DNA of 64,000 nucleotides, from NCBI GenBank assembly GCA_021030905.1, contig JAGFMI010000024.1, positions 124,001 to 188,000 of the forward strand, in the 5' to 3' direction. A program made the position numbers and the translations under genes. The notes beneath the pieces were generated by a model. It made no database searches, was not told the DNA's origin, and saw nothing but the letters and a program-made list of their open reading frames with translations. This document shows positions 34,897-45,270 of this stretch, one piece after another. Each line of letters opens with the position of its first letter. The first letter of the stretch is position 1. The stretch is from Pyrenula massariospora. Taxonomy: Eukaryota > Ascomycota > Eurotiomycetes > Pyrenulales > Pyrenulaceae.

Positions 34897-35845
34897 TCCA
34901 GAATTTATGGCTTTAGAGCGTGGAGTTACCAATAAAATTGGCTGGGGCCAGTCCACAACTTTGGAGACTGTCTTATTTGGTCACGTATCTTAACGAGTTT
35001 CATGACTGCCTTATTCTACAATACGAAAAATATTCAGGGTTTAGCAGATCTACAATCATCAGACGTAAAGTACCAAAGCCTCCATCTCAAACCGCTCCCG
35101 AAATGCTCATTAGCGTGTCCTGGAAGGGCGGCTGAAGCTGTCCGCAACCGCTCGTGAAAGGCTGGCCCCAATACGTTAATCGATGTTAACCCTTAATTTG
35201 AAAGGATGGTCGAAACTCACACGCGTGTCTTGTTTAGGTCAGTTATGATTGCTTGGTGGTCTTGTCCGCCAGAGATGCTTCATTCCCTCCTAATCAGGCT
35301 GCCACAGCCAAAAAACCCCAGGGTTGCCTTATCTGCGAGCTGCAACACCTTCGAATGAGCACGTTGACCATTCCTTTTAAAGCTCGGCTCGTCCACTCCG
35401 GACCTTTGAAAGCCGCCGATCAAGGCAGATCATGAGTAATTTCTGCATTCTAACTGCTTTTGACTGCTCTCCCTCGTTCGAGGTTACTCGTGCCCCTCAA
35501 TCTCGGACCAATTCGGCCATGATAATGCAACTCGATACCCTTTGAAATGCAGGTTTTTAGCACATGAGTATGGCTACCTCAATACCCGTAATCGCCGATT
35601 TCTTATGAATGGTAACTAGATATGCTGTTGAGGAGGGCAAAGTCCGGCCATATTTGCGTAACCCAGACGATGTACCTGTTGGCTACATAGCGTTTCCTCT
35701 CCAACCGTTCGTCCCACTGTTAGAACTTCATGCTCTCCGCCACAGACTCCGTAGTAAAGCTACAAATTTCCCCAGAGTTCCTTACTCATCTTCTCTCTTT
35801 CACACCACTTCTATTCAGATCTCCTTGCTCAAAATTTCACCGACA
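34897..35845. other. Intergenic region and leader of the FAD oxidoreductase gene
   Basis: The oxidoreductase frame is open from 35609, but the residues before 35846 lack conservation and a signal peptide begins at 35846, so this part is probably 5' UTR. Nothing else is seen. Confidence 0.5.
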
Positions 35846-37258
35846 ATGCTGTACTTGTCTCTCATCTTTTTTTCGGTTGCCGTTGGTTTCTCTTGTCTAG
35901 TTTCTGGCCGGGCACATACTCCACGGAAGGATGGCGCCATCTGGTACTCGGAAGTCGACGTCGCAATTATTGGAGGAGGTTCTTCCGGGACGAATGCTGC
36001 TGTTCGATTACATGACATGAATAAGACGATAGCCTTGATCGAGCCAAAGCCCGTTCTTGGTGGCCATTCGGAAACCTATGTTGACCCTAAGACCGGAGAG
36101 AAAATAAACATTGGCGTTGTCGTATATATGAACGAGAGCTATGTCACAGACTACTTCAGTCGTTTCGACGTTACCCTCGCACCCGTCGGTGCCCCTCATG
36201 GCGAAGTTATTCCGGTTGATTTCCGAACAGGAAAGATTCTTACCAACCTTACGGCCACAAACGCCTCAGCGAGGGCGGCAGCCATTGCAGCATACAGTGA
36301 ACAGGCCAATAAATACCCTCAACTTCTAGATGGCTATTACCTCCCCGATCCTGTACCTGAAGATCTTCTCCTACCATTCGGCGCCTTTGTGGAAAAGTAT
36401 AACCTTGGACCTTTAGTTTACGAATTCTCTATGTATGCCCAAGGCATAGGTGACTTTCTCAACACTACCACTCTTTATGTCATCAAGCTGCTCCACCCTA
36501 TATTTCTCAAGACTATAGCAAACACATTTATCGCCCCTGCTAGCGATGACATCTCGGAATTGTACCGCAAAGCACAAGTCCTTCTTGGCCCGTCAGTTTT
36601 CGTCAACACTACTGTATCGGCAGTCAACCGTTCTAGTCGTGACTCTTCCGTTATGCTTTCTCTAAATACCCCCAAGGGTCCTCATACAATCAAAGCCTCC
36701 AAACTTCTTATTGCGGTGCCTCCTACACTCTCCAATGTTGGCAAGTGGCACCTTTCATCAACCGAACACGCACTTTTTAGCCAATTCCTTGGCCACACCT
36801 ACGACACCGGCATCCTGAGTAATACCGGGCTCCCGACAAACACGACCCTCAACAATATGGCCGCGGAAGCGCCTTACAATCTTCCTCCCCTTCCTGCAGT
36901 GTATAGTTTTTACCCCTCTAAAGTTCCAGGTCTCATCAACGTTAAATATGGTGGCGAACACATCCTCACACCCAATCAGACAAAGACCGATATCTTAATG
37001 GCTCTCCAGCGTATCGGAGCAGCAGGAACAATCCCATTATCGCCTGATGTGGAGTTTGCGACTTTCAGCAGCCACACACCGTTTCTGTTGCACGTGCCCG
37101 CCGATGCTATTAGAGATGGGTTTTATAAGAAATTGAACGCGCTGCAGGGGCAAAGGAATACATGGTGGACTGGAGCGGCTTGGGAGGCGCAGGACTCGAG
37201 TATGATTTGGAGGTTTAACGATAAGCTGCTAAAGAAGATGTTTCCGGAGGATTTCTAA
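35846..37258 (+). CDS. Secreted FAD-dependent amine-oxidase-like oxidoreductase
   Basis: Flavin-containing amine oxidase superfamily; fungal members are often named after beta-cyclopiazonate dehydrogenase, but the substrate here is unknown. One exon, 470 aa from the Met at 35846, which begins a signal peptide (MLYLSLIFFSVAVGFSCLVSGRA). The Rossmann FAD motif is VDVAIIGGGSSGTNAAVRL (about residues 36-54), followed by LIEPKPVLGGHSETY and the INIGVVVYMNESYV segment. The C-terminal FAD/substrate block is NTWWTGAAWEAQDSSMIWRFN. About ten N-glycosylation sequons (for example NLT, NTT, NRS) fit secretion. A longer in-frame start at 35609 would bury the signal peptide and is less likely. It precedes a secreted lipase on the same strand; joint regulation is possible but unproven. 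Confidence 0.85.
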   Translation: MLYLSLIFFSVAVGFSCLVSGRAHTPRKDGAIWYSEVDVAIIGGGSSGTNAAVRLHDMNKTIALIEPKPVLGGHSETYVDPKTGEKINIGVVVYMNESYVTDYFSRFDVTLAPVGAPHGEVIPVDFRTGKILTNLTATNASARAAAIAAYSEQANKYPQLLDGYYLPDPVPEDLLLPFGAFVEKYNLGPLVYEFSMYAQGIGDFLNTTTLYVIKLLHPIFLKTIANTFIAPASDDISELYRKAQVLLGPSVFVNTTVSAVNRSSRDSSVMLSLNTPKGPHTIKASKLLIAVPPTLSNVGKWHLSSTEHALFSQFLGHTYDTGILSNTGLPTNTTLNNMAAEAPYNLPPLPAVYSFYPSKVPGLINVKYGGEHILTPNQTKTDILMALQRIGAAGTIPLSPDVEFATFSSHTPFLLHVPADAIRDGFYKKLNALQGQRNTWWTGAAWEAQDSSMIWRFNDKLLKKMFPEDF

Positions 37259-37916
37259 AACTGGTCATGCTTCTAAATAGCCCAACGTTCAAGTAAGCGC
37301 TTGCTAATAATTGCCTCTTATCACGAGGGCTGTTTTGAACTGGGTGTGAAACGCCTTCCAAAACCTTGAAGCGAAGCTTGGGCATTCACCCTTAAACATT
37401 CACGTCGCTGCTTTGCATCACAGGATCAGGGACGAGACTTCATAAAGTACGAGAAGTAATAGGATCGTACATTAAGGTGATTTCGTGGGCAGGCATCGCG
37501 CGTTTAAGGTTTCGGCATTCTTTCTGCAAAGAAACGTCAGCCGATCCGGCAAACCTCATCCCCACGCGTTTTCGCTGCGGCGGCGTTTCTTGTTCCTTGC
37601 AAGATTCAACAAAAAGCTGCAAGCCCCCTTGACTAGCGACAGCTGACTTGTGCAATGATCGCCGCTCACGCCTCGGCTCATGTCCATCAAGTGAAGATGA
37701 TATTGGGAATTCTGGAGGATCCTACTCGGAGTATCCTGCTCCGTTAAGGTAGGGCTGGATGACTACGGGCTCATAGCGCGAAATTATATGAATGACTTTC
37801 GTACCGCTAAGTTTAGCAGGTAGGACATACCGGCTCTCCGTTCTTAAATTCCCTATTTCTGCCATCAGTTTGCGGTCAATCTACACCTTTCATTTTCTCT
37901 GCAGGTAATCGTCGAC
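37259..37916. other. Intergenic region upstream of the lipase gene
   Basis: 3' region of the oxidoreductase gene and lipase promoter. Only a short minus-strand frame (37655-37440) without a domain. Confidence 0.5.
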
Positions 37917-38830
37917 ATGAGGACCACGACATCAATATTGGTATGGGCCATGGGACTGCGATCACCGATGGCACTTGCATGGTCTAATAGCAGTATGTCT
38001 CAAGGGATCTCTGACTCTCTGTACGCTCGTTTCGATCAAATGGCGATCCTCGTCATGTCCGCCTACGTCCAAGACGTTTGTTTATTCCCTGGCGGTCTTC
38101 CAAAGGTCGCAGACATCCTCAACATCACGACAGATACCCACGGCTACGTTGTTCGAAACGACACGTCGAAGTCTATTATCACGGTATTTCGCGGCACTGA
38201 GAGCGTGCAGAATTACAACTCTGATTTGAATTACACACTTGCGGATTTTGATACGTTCCCAGAATGCAAGGATTGCCAGGTCCACGGCGGCTATTATCTC
38301 CTCTGGGAGTCGGTGGTAGATCAGGTTTCCTCGATTCTGCAGGACCAGGCAGCAGAACACCCAGACTACGAAATGGTCATCACCGGCCACAGGTAGGCAT
38401 ACACACCTGATTTCTCCCACCTAACTCACCGTCTGCCAGCCTCGGCGGCAGTCTCGCCGCCCTGGCTGCGACCCAATTCTCCACGACCTACCCAAATCTC
38501 ACCCTCTATACGTTCGGCCAGCCGCGCACCGGCAACGCCGCCTATGTATCGTACATGGACCGTGTCTTTACCACCTCTTGCAACGACACTACGCGTATCT
38601 ATCGCGTCACGCACACGGATGATGGGGTACCAAACGTGCCCCCAACGAGCCTGGGCTATGTGCATCATGGGTTGGAGTACTGGACGCTGGATCCACCGGC
38701 CGCGAACAATACGGTGATCTGTGGGGCGGAGACGGGGATGTGTGATGAAAGTACGGGAACGGAGGGAATTAACGCTGCGCATTTGACATATCTTGGGCAT
38801 ACAGTTGGGGTTGGAGCTGTTTGTGTTTGA
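37917..38830 (+). CDS. Secreted class-3 lipase / feruloyl-esterase-like hydrolase
   Basis: Exons 37917-38392 and 38440-38830 give 288 aa. The intron (GTAGGC donor, CCAG acceptor) splits the nucleophile elbow, giving VITGH-S-LGGSLAAL with the catalytic Ser at 159. Other hallmarks are VFRGTES (oxyanion region, about 91), YTFGQPRTGNAAYV, RVTHTDDGVPNVPP with the catalytic Asp at about 220, and the His in NAAHLTYLG at about 273. The N-terminus is hydrophobic enough for a signal sequence, though interrupted by Arg residues. Sequons NIT, NYT and NLT fit secretion. The family includes triacylglycerol lipases and the FaeA-type feruloyl esterases; which activity applies cannot be told from sequence alone. 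Confidence 0.92.
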
Positions 38831-39577
38831 CAGGCCACCATTTTTGGGCTGTGAACGAGTATGAGACTAAGAGGTAATTCTATATTTTGGTGCTTAGAAG
38901 AAGTCCAGACGATCTCGCAATATCCTGGCAGGGAAATTGGTTTGTACATAATTAAGAATACGTGTCCATGGCCTTGATAGCTTTAGATATGAAACATTGT
39001 CCGTGAAGCAAGCACACGGCTTAAGGCCGGGATTGAATTCGGTTGCTTTCCTAACGTGCCATGTGTGAGAGCTGCGAAGGATGGAAGTAAGGTCAACGAC
39101 TGGTTCATAATGAATTCATCTTGAACCTACTAATCGTTTTGGGTTGTAGGTGTTAAATCCTAGAGCCGTTGTGCATCCTGGACCTAAATGTCGGCTGACT
39201 TTGTTAGTTGTGGCCGCTCCTGACGATGGCTGCTTCCAGATAACGCGCCACCATCAATGATGGAAGTTTCTGTGTAGTTTATGTGGCTAGCAAACTGGGG
39301 ATCGTTGAATGAAGCGATACCCCATATAAGAATGGGTTTTGATGCCGTTGGCTGATCTTTGGAGCGAGGTAGTAGATAAGTTGAGCTGCAAATCTCGGGG
39401 GAAAGAAGGCGAGCCGCAACTGACGGCTAAAATCCGGCACTCTTCAATTGCGGAGCGCCAAGAATTCAAGCTTGCAGTTTCAAAGAGTTTAGGAGTGATC
39501 TGTCAAGACTCCATACGCCCCCCCTTTTGCGTCTTTCGCGACCTTCCTCATTTTCTTCCTATTGACAGGCGGCCGTA
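38831..39577. other. Intergenic region upstream of STT3
   Basis: Short frames only. The C-rich tract CCCCCCC near 39520 lies in the STT3 promoter or leader. Nothing else is recognised. Confidence 0.45.
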
Positions 39578-42060
39578 ATGGCTGCTGGGTCTGTATTTGA
39601 TCCGTTGATACAGGGTGGCAGCAGCAAGTCGACAAGGACCCTTTTCCGCGTCGTGATCCTGGGGACCATCGCAGCCGCTGCCGTTTCAAGCCGTTTATTT
39701 TCTGTGATCCGTAAGTCCACCTACCTTTGCGCTCTGCAAGTTTGCTAACGCTTTGTCAGGCTTCGAGAGCATCATTCATGAGTGTATGTACCTATTGACT
39801 ATCTATACCTTTCACCCGAGCCTAAGGTTGTTGAATAGTCGACCCGTGGTTTAATTTTCGAGCAACGCGCTACCTTGTCAAGCATGGATTTGTGGCTTTC
39901 TGGGATTGGTTTGACGACAGTAAGAAACTAAGAAGAGATGTGGTCCCAAAGTCGCTTGCTCATATCTTGTCTAGGAACATGGCATCCCTTGGGCCGTGTC
40001 ACTGGTGGTACCCTCTACCCTGGCCTTATGGTGACGAGTGGTGTTATATGGCACATATTGCGCCTGCTTTCTATACCTGTTGATATTCGGAATATCTGCG
40101 TCCTCCTGGCCCCAGCATTCTCCGGCCTGACCGCATACGCTATGTACCTACTCACATCCGAAATGTCCTCCTCCCCGTCCGCCGGTCTGCTTGCTGCAGC
40201 GTTTATGGGAATTACACCAGGCTATATCTCAAGATCAGTCGCCGGGAGTTATGACAATGAAGCCATTGCTATCTTCCTCCTTGTTTTCACATTCTTCCTC
40301 TGGATTAAAGCCGTTAAAAATGGATCAATCATGTGGGGAGCGCTCGCCGCCCTTTTCTACGGGTACATGGTTTCGGCCTGGGGTGGATATGTCTTCATTA
40401 CGAACTTGATCCCGTTGCACGCTTTTGTCCTGATCTGCATGGGACGATACAGCTCTAGACTCTACATCAGTTACACAACTTGGTATGCGCTCGGTACGTT
40501 GGCAAGCATGCAGGTACCTTTCGTCGGATTTCTTCCAATCAGGAGCAGCGATCATATGTCCGCTCTTGGTATCTTCGGCCTTGTCCAATTAGTGGGCTTT
40601 GTGGAATTTCTGCGTGCCCAATTGCCTGGGAGACAATTTCAGACTCTATTGGTTGGCCTGATTCTGTCGGTCTTCGGAGTTTCGTTTTTGGGCCTCGTTG
40701 CGCTGACGGTGTCTGGTACCATCGCTCCCTGGAGCGGGCGGTTCTACTCTTTGTGGGATACAGGCTATGCCAAGATTCACATCCCAATCATTGCTTCTGT
40801 GTCCGAACACCAGCCTACCGCATGGCCGGCTTTCTTTTTCGACCTCAACCTCCTGATCTGGCTGTTCCCAGCCGGTGTGTACATGTGCTTCCGAAATCTC
40901 AAGGACGAGCACGTCTTCGTGGTTATCTACGCAGTTTTGGCCAGCTACTTCGCCGGCGTAATGGTCCGGCTTATGCTCACACTTACTCCCATCGTCTGTG
41001 TGTCTGCTGCTTTAGCTTTGTCTCACATTCTTGACACCTACATGTTGGTACAATCGCCAAAAGAGCCTGAATCCACGCAACAGAATGGGTCTGCCGATTC
41101 GAGCTCGGCCAAGACGTCAAAAAACGTCGATGCCTCGCTGAGGTCCACCCGCAGCCCGCTCGTCGGCATTTATTCGTTCTTCTCAAAATCGGTGATTGCT
41201 GCATCAATCACGGGATACCTGCTCCTGTTTGTACTGCACTGCACATGGGTCACATCTAATGCTTACTCTTCTCCATCCGTTGTACTGGCATCTCGTATGC
41301 CTGATGGATCCCAGCACATTATCGACGACTATAGAGAAGCTTATTACTGGCTTCGGCAGAACACACCAGCAGACGCGAAGATAATGTCGTGGTGGGACTA
41401 CGGATACCAAATTGGAGGCATGGCAGACCGGCCAACGCTGGTCGACAACAATACCTGGAACAATACCCACATTGCGACCGTGGGCAAAGCAATGAGCTCC
41501 AGGGAGGAGGTATCATATCCGATTTTGAAGCAACATGATGTTGATTACGTGCTCGTCGTCTTTGGTGGTCTTCTAGGCTATTCCGGAGACGACATCAATA
41601 AGTTTCTATGGATGGTTCGGATCGCCGAAGGCATCTGGCCCGACGAGGTCAAAGAGCGCGATTTCTTCACCGCACGCGGAGAGTACCGCATCGATGACGA
41701 GGCCACACCCACCATGAGAAATTCCCTCATGTAAGCATAAATTTCAATATCTCCTCATGTTCGACCCTTTTGCTAACAAGCTCCCGTAGGTACAAGATGT
41801 CCTACTACAACTACAACGCGCTCTTCCCTGCCGGCCAAGCCCAGGATCGAGTCCGAGGCTCACGCGTGCCTGCCGAGGGGCCGCAGCTTAACACGCTCGA
41901 GGAGGCGTTTACGAGCGAGAATTGGATCATTCGCATCTACAAGGTGAAGGATCTAGATAATTTTGGACGGGATCACGCACAGGCGGTGGCGTTTGAGAGG
42001 GGACACAAGAAGAAGAAGGCGTCGAAGCGGAGGGGGCCGAGGGTGCTAAGGGAGGAGTAG
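39578..42060 (+). CDS. STT3: Oligosaccharyltransferase catalytic subunit STT3
   Basis: Transfers the lipid-linked oligosaccharide to Asn in N-x-S/T sequons in the ER lumen. Exons 39578-39710, 39760-39783 (24 nt), 39839-39919, 39975-41730 and 41790-42060 give 754 aa. The catalytic first luminal loop is assembled across the micro-exon: [25 protein letters not shown], carrying the metal-binding Asp. The next splice restores [23 protein letters not shown]. About a dozen membrane helices follow. The luminal domain has the sequon-binding WWDYGYQIGGMADRPTLVDNNTWNNTHIATVG (Trp about residue 551). The C-terminus is Lys/Arg-rich (HKKKKASKRRG), as in fungal STT3. A Ser/Thr/Glu-rich insert near 375-400 lies in a loop between transmembrane helices. 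All four introns have good donors and acceptors. Confidence 0.97.
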
Positions 42061-42423
42061 ATTGATCGATCGATTAGTAGATAGATGTGATGATGCCGGG
42101 CACGTGTAATTGTAGGAACTTGCATAGGCTCGGCGCATTTTGGGAGAGATATGAAATCAAAAGCTTTGAGACATGCAGTCTTGACATGGAGTAAGAGTCC
42201 TTGAAATGCAACGTTGCTGTAAGACGGATACTGTATACACAGGATCTTGAGTTAAATGATTCTTGATCCAGCGATGGGCTGAACGGTACTTTGATATCCG
42301 CTAACAGCTTGAACCAGACACCGTGCCACACATTTCAATGCTTATCACACCGCAGCGCCATGCTCATCCTGGGTATCAAATTTAAGCGCAAATCAACCAA
42401 ACACCCACATTCATTCATTCTTC
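42061..42423. other. Convergent region, STT3 and dynein intermediate chain
   Basis: 3' ends of two converging genes. No gene or repeat is seen apart from a short TAGAT/GATCGAT-rich stretch just after the STT3 stop. Confidence 0.5.
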
Positions 42424-44523
42424 TCAGAACCTACCCGACTCAATCCTTCCCACCGCCCTCTTGACCCCAATCCACTCCTCCCCCGCCGCCTCCCCGCTCA
42501 AACCCTTCCCCACCTCAAACAGCGACACCACCCCGTCCAGGCCCCCGACCGCCAACATCCGCCCCGCCTTCTCCTCCCACGCACACTTATTCAGCCCCCT
42601 CGCTAATCCCGCGCTCGCCTTCCCCCTCGTCGGCGACGCCCGCGCGAGCGGCACCTCGGAGTCGATAGTCAGATCGAAGACCTCGACGTCGCCGCTGCCG
42701 AGCACGCAGGCGAACACGCCGGGGCGCGTCGGGTGCCAGCGGGCGTCGTAGACGATGTCTTCGCGGGAGATGTCGAGGACGGGGCCGAAGACCATGGGGC
42801 CGGAGGCGCCGCTGCCGCTGGAGGGGAGACCGCCGCCCCCTGTTGTGGAGTGTGCGGCTGAGGCTGCCGCGGCGGAACTGGCGCCTGCGGGGCGAACGCG
42901 CCAGAGCTTGACGGTCCAGTCGAGGGAGGTGGAGAGCATGAGGTCGGAGAGGTCGACGGGCCCGCGGGCGGGGTGGAAATGGGTGGACATTACTGGGGCG
43001 GTGTGCCCGCGATATGCGATGCGGGTGTCGGTTCCTGCTTTGGCGCCGGCACGGGCATAGCGGTGACAAGGGTAGATGGAGCCTTCTTCCGTGCCGACGA
43101 GGAAGAAGGTTGGGTCAGAGGCAGGGAAAGTAAGGCTCGTGGGGGCTAACTCCTCGGTGCGCGTTGGTTGTGGGGTGATGAGCTCGACGGCTTCTTGAGG
43201 TTGAGAGAGCATGTCCACAGCCCAGGAGCAGACTGTACCGTCGGTTGATGCAGTGATGATGTTATGTGCGTTTGGTGTACCAACGATGCTGATACTATAG
43301 ACAGGATGGGTATGGCCGAGATTCGTTCCGGATAATGGTGTCTTTTGGACGGCTGCTCCAGTCCGCCCACTTACACGTGTATCCCACAGAAGTACTTGAC
43401 CTGAGTAGCTCCCGCCGATTACGAGATTTGGATGAAACGGAGAGAATCGAGCTGAAAGAATATCGGAAGTAGCTGTAAAGGTGTATTCTGGCCTTGAAGG
43501 TGAATGGGCATTCCAAAGAAGAATGAGGCCTGCTGACTCATTCGGGGCTGCAGCATTTTTGGTATGGGAGGATAATAGAAGCTCTGGGAAGTGTGTAGAG
43601 AATTGGATATCAGTGATCAAGCGCTTGCGCGAATGCCTGTCGTCAAAGAGCTGTAGTGTCTGCTTTATGGAGTGTGATTTCTTTGAGCCTCTGGCGTAAG
43701 GGGAGTCGTCTTCATCATCAGCATTCAAGGTAGAGACCGTGTAATCGGCCAAAATGTCATACTCTTCGTCAAGAGCTCGTTCAATAACCTTAGATGAGCG
43801 TTCTATGAATGAGAGGAAATTATCCGAGGCCGAGACCGCCTTTAACTCGTCATCGTTGAGTTGGCGTAAGGGATATCGTGGTGCGCTTTGAGGGGGAAGT
43901 GGACCATCAATGCCGAGATCTCTCGTGGCTTTCAGCTCTTCCTCGATCTCTTTGCGTATACTGGATCTAATTTCCTCGTTTCGCTCCCTATCCTGCCTAT
44001 TCAGTCTCTTGTTTGAATTTAATGTCCCGTCCACCCCGTCCTCAAGGTCTTCGTAGTCAGCTCCCTCTCTTGGCTGGTAGAGTTCAGGACCAGTCTGCAC
44101 CGATTTGCTATAGGATTCTACATAACGCTTCGGAGGGGGATCGGGTGCTACCTCAAAGAGAGTAGTGAATGGAGCTGTAGAGAGAGTCTGGGTGGCCGCC
44201 GAAAGTTGACTTGGTTTGGTGCCATCTTCACCATTTAATTGGTCGCTGCTCAGTATGGAGCTTGGTCTGCTTCCTCCTCTGTGGACTGGAGAATTATAGC
44301 CACTTTCTCTTCGGCCGGGCTTGTCTAATAGCGACGAGACAAGATCATCGATTTCCTTCCGACTGGCATCTTTAGAGATCGTGGCAGTACTCGCAGCGTT
44401 CTGGGCATTCAAGCTCTGGCGGGTTGCGGCAAGCTCTTTTTGCCTCTCTTCTCGCTGCCTCTTGATCTCAGCAAGCTTGGCTCTCTTCTCTTCGATTTCC
44501 TTTCTCCTAGCCGGATTCGACAT
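42424..44523 (-). CDS. Cytoplasmic dynein 1 intermediate chain
   Basis: Scaffold of the minus-end microtubule motor; it holds the light chains and binds dynactin p150. One exon, 699 aa. The N-terminus is the charged single helix that contacts p150/NudE (SNPARRKEIEEKRAKLAEIK, residues 2-21). Two candidate LC8-binding sites follow: ATQTL (TQT at 111-113) and KSVQTGPE (141-144). A coiled-coil stretch at about 175-200 (RNEEIRSSIRKEIEEELKA) may be the light-chain/dimer region. From about residue 290 the rest is a WD40 propeller, with blades marked by GLILLWNAHS, GGSYSGQVLLWDTR, TASTDGTVCSWAV, TSLDWTVKLWRV and GLDGVVSLFEV. A Gly/Ser/Ala-rich insert at about 545-575 interrupts a loop. The gene is divergent from ATP synthase subunit e. 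Confidence 0.95.
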   Translation of the reverse strand: MSNPARRKEIEEKRAKLAEIKRQREERQKELAATRQSLNAQNAASTATISKDASRKEIDDLVSSLLDKPGRRESGYNSPVHRGGSRPSSILSSDQLNGEDGTKPSQLSAATQTLSTAPFTTLFEVAPDPPPKRYVESYSKSVQTGPELYQPREGADYEDLEDGVDGTLNSNKRLNRQDRERNEEIRSSIRKEIEEELKATRDLGIDGPLPPQSAPRYPLRQLNDDELKAVSASDNFLSFIERSSKVIERALDEEYDILADYTVSTLNADDEDDSPYARGSKKSHSIKQTLQLFDDRHSRKRLITDIQFSTHFPELLLSSHTKNAAAPNESAGLILLWNAHSPSRPEYTFTATSDILSARFSPFHPNLVIGGSYSGQVLLWDTRVSGRTGAAVQKTPLSGTNLGHTHPVYSISIVGTPNAHNIITASTDGTVCSWAVDMLSQPQEAVELITPQPTRTEELAPTSLTFPASDPTFFLVGTEEGSIYPCHRYARAGAKAGTDTRIAYRGHTAPVMSTHFHPARGPVDLSDLMLSTSLDWTVKLWRVRPAGASSAAAASAAHSTTGGGGLPSSGSGASGPMVFGPVLDISREDIVYDARWHPTRPGVFACVLGSGDVEVFDLTIDSEVPLARASPTRGKASAGLARGLNKCAWEEKAGRMLAVGGLDGVVSLFEVGKGLSGEAAGEEWIGVKRAVGRIESGRF

Positions 44524-44843
44524 CGTCTTGAGTGAGTATCTGCATGAGATGCCGTCTCTCCGTTGGGGGATTGAATGCTGGGGATCTGCCGCGTTGTTTG
44601 GCCGCCAAGCAACTTTTATTCATGCCGGACATAACATGCAGGGGCAAGTCTTGGCACTCGTCGGGCAAAATGTTGGCCTGCCGCCTCGTGCCGAAACTTC
44701 CCAATTGCGGAGCTTGATCATCTTTGCGCAAACGCCCAACATATCTCTCTGGTCCCGACCGCCATAAGACTCCACCTTTCGTACCATCGAGTTCCCACGC
44801 AGACTGAGACGAGACTTTCTGGCCCTTGAGGCTATTTCAAGAG
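44524..44843. promoter_or_regulatory. Bidirectional promoter, dynein IC and ATP synthase subunit e
   Basis: 320 bp separate the two start codons. It contains no competing gene. Its regulatory role is inferred from the arrangement only. Confidence 0.5.
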
Positions 44844-45270
44844 ATGGCCGCAGCACAGGGAGTCAACGTAAGTTAGAAAGGCTTGCATTGGGTTCCAACG
44901 TTCGCGCAGGTCGGAAAAGTTCACGAGTCCGAGCTAATCGACTCGCCTTCCTAGGTCTTGCGATGGTCCGCGCTTGGTTTTGGGATTCTATACGGATTCA
45001 ATCACCAAAGGTCACTCACATCTCAGGCGAAGGTGGCGCAGACAGATCGCGAATACAAACAAAAGGAGTCGATAATATCGAAAGCCAAGGCGGAATATGT
45101 GAAGAAGACTCTACCACCGGAGCAGAAGACTGCTGAAGGCGGGAGTGAGTCTCTGCGGTGGAGTATCGCAGCTTTGAAGCTGATAATCTCTGACAGTTAT
45201 CACGGATCCTAACGACCCCAAATTCGACCTCGAGGCTTATTTACAGATACAAGAAGCAAATACATCATGA
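44844..45270 (+). CDS. TIM11: Mitochondrial F1Fo-ATP synthase subunit e
   Basis: Small inner-membrane subunit needed for ATP synthase dimers and crista shape. Three exons, 44844-44867 (24 nt), 44955-45144 and 45197-45270, give 95 aa, the normal size. Exon 1 encodes MAAAQGVN. Exon 2 supplies the single membrane helix VLRWSALGFGILYGFNH with the GxxxG dimerisation motif (GILYG), followed by a charged coiled coil (AQTDREYKQKESIISKAKAEY). Exon 3 supplies the acidic C-terminus ITDPNDPKFDLEAYLQIQ. Donors are GTAAGT and GTGAGT and both acceptors are AG after pyrimidines. The gene is too fragmented for simple ORF calling, but all three phases agree. The symbol follows yeast usage (also ATP21). Confidence 0.93.

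Noticed and set aside
42587-43069. 160-codon minus frame inside the dynein intermediate chain
   Set aside because: Arg/Pro-rich shadow frame of the WD40 coding sequence.
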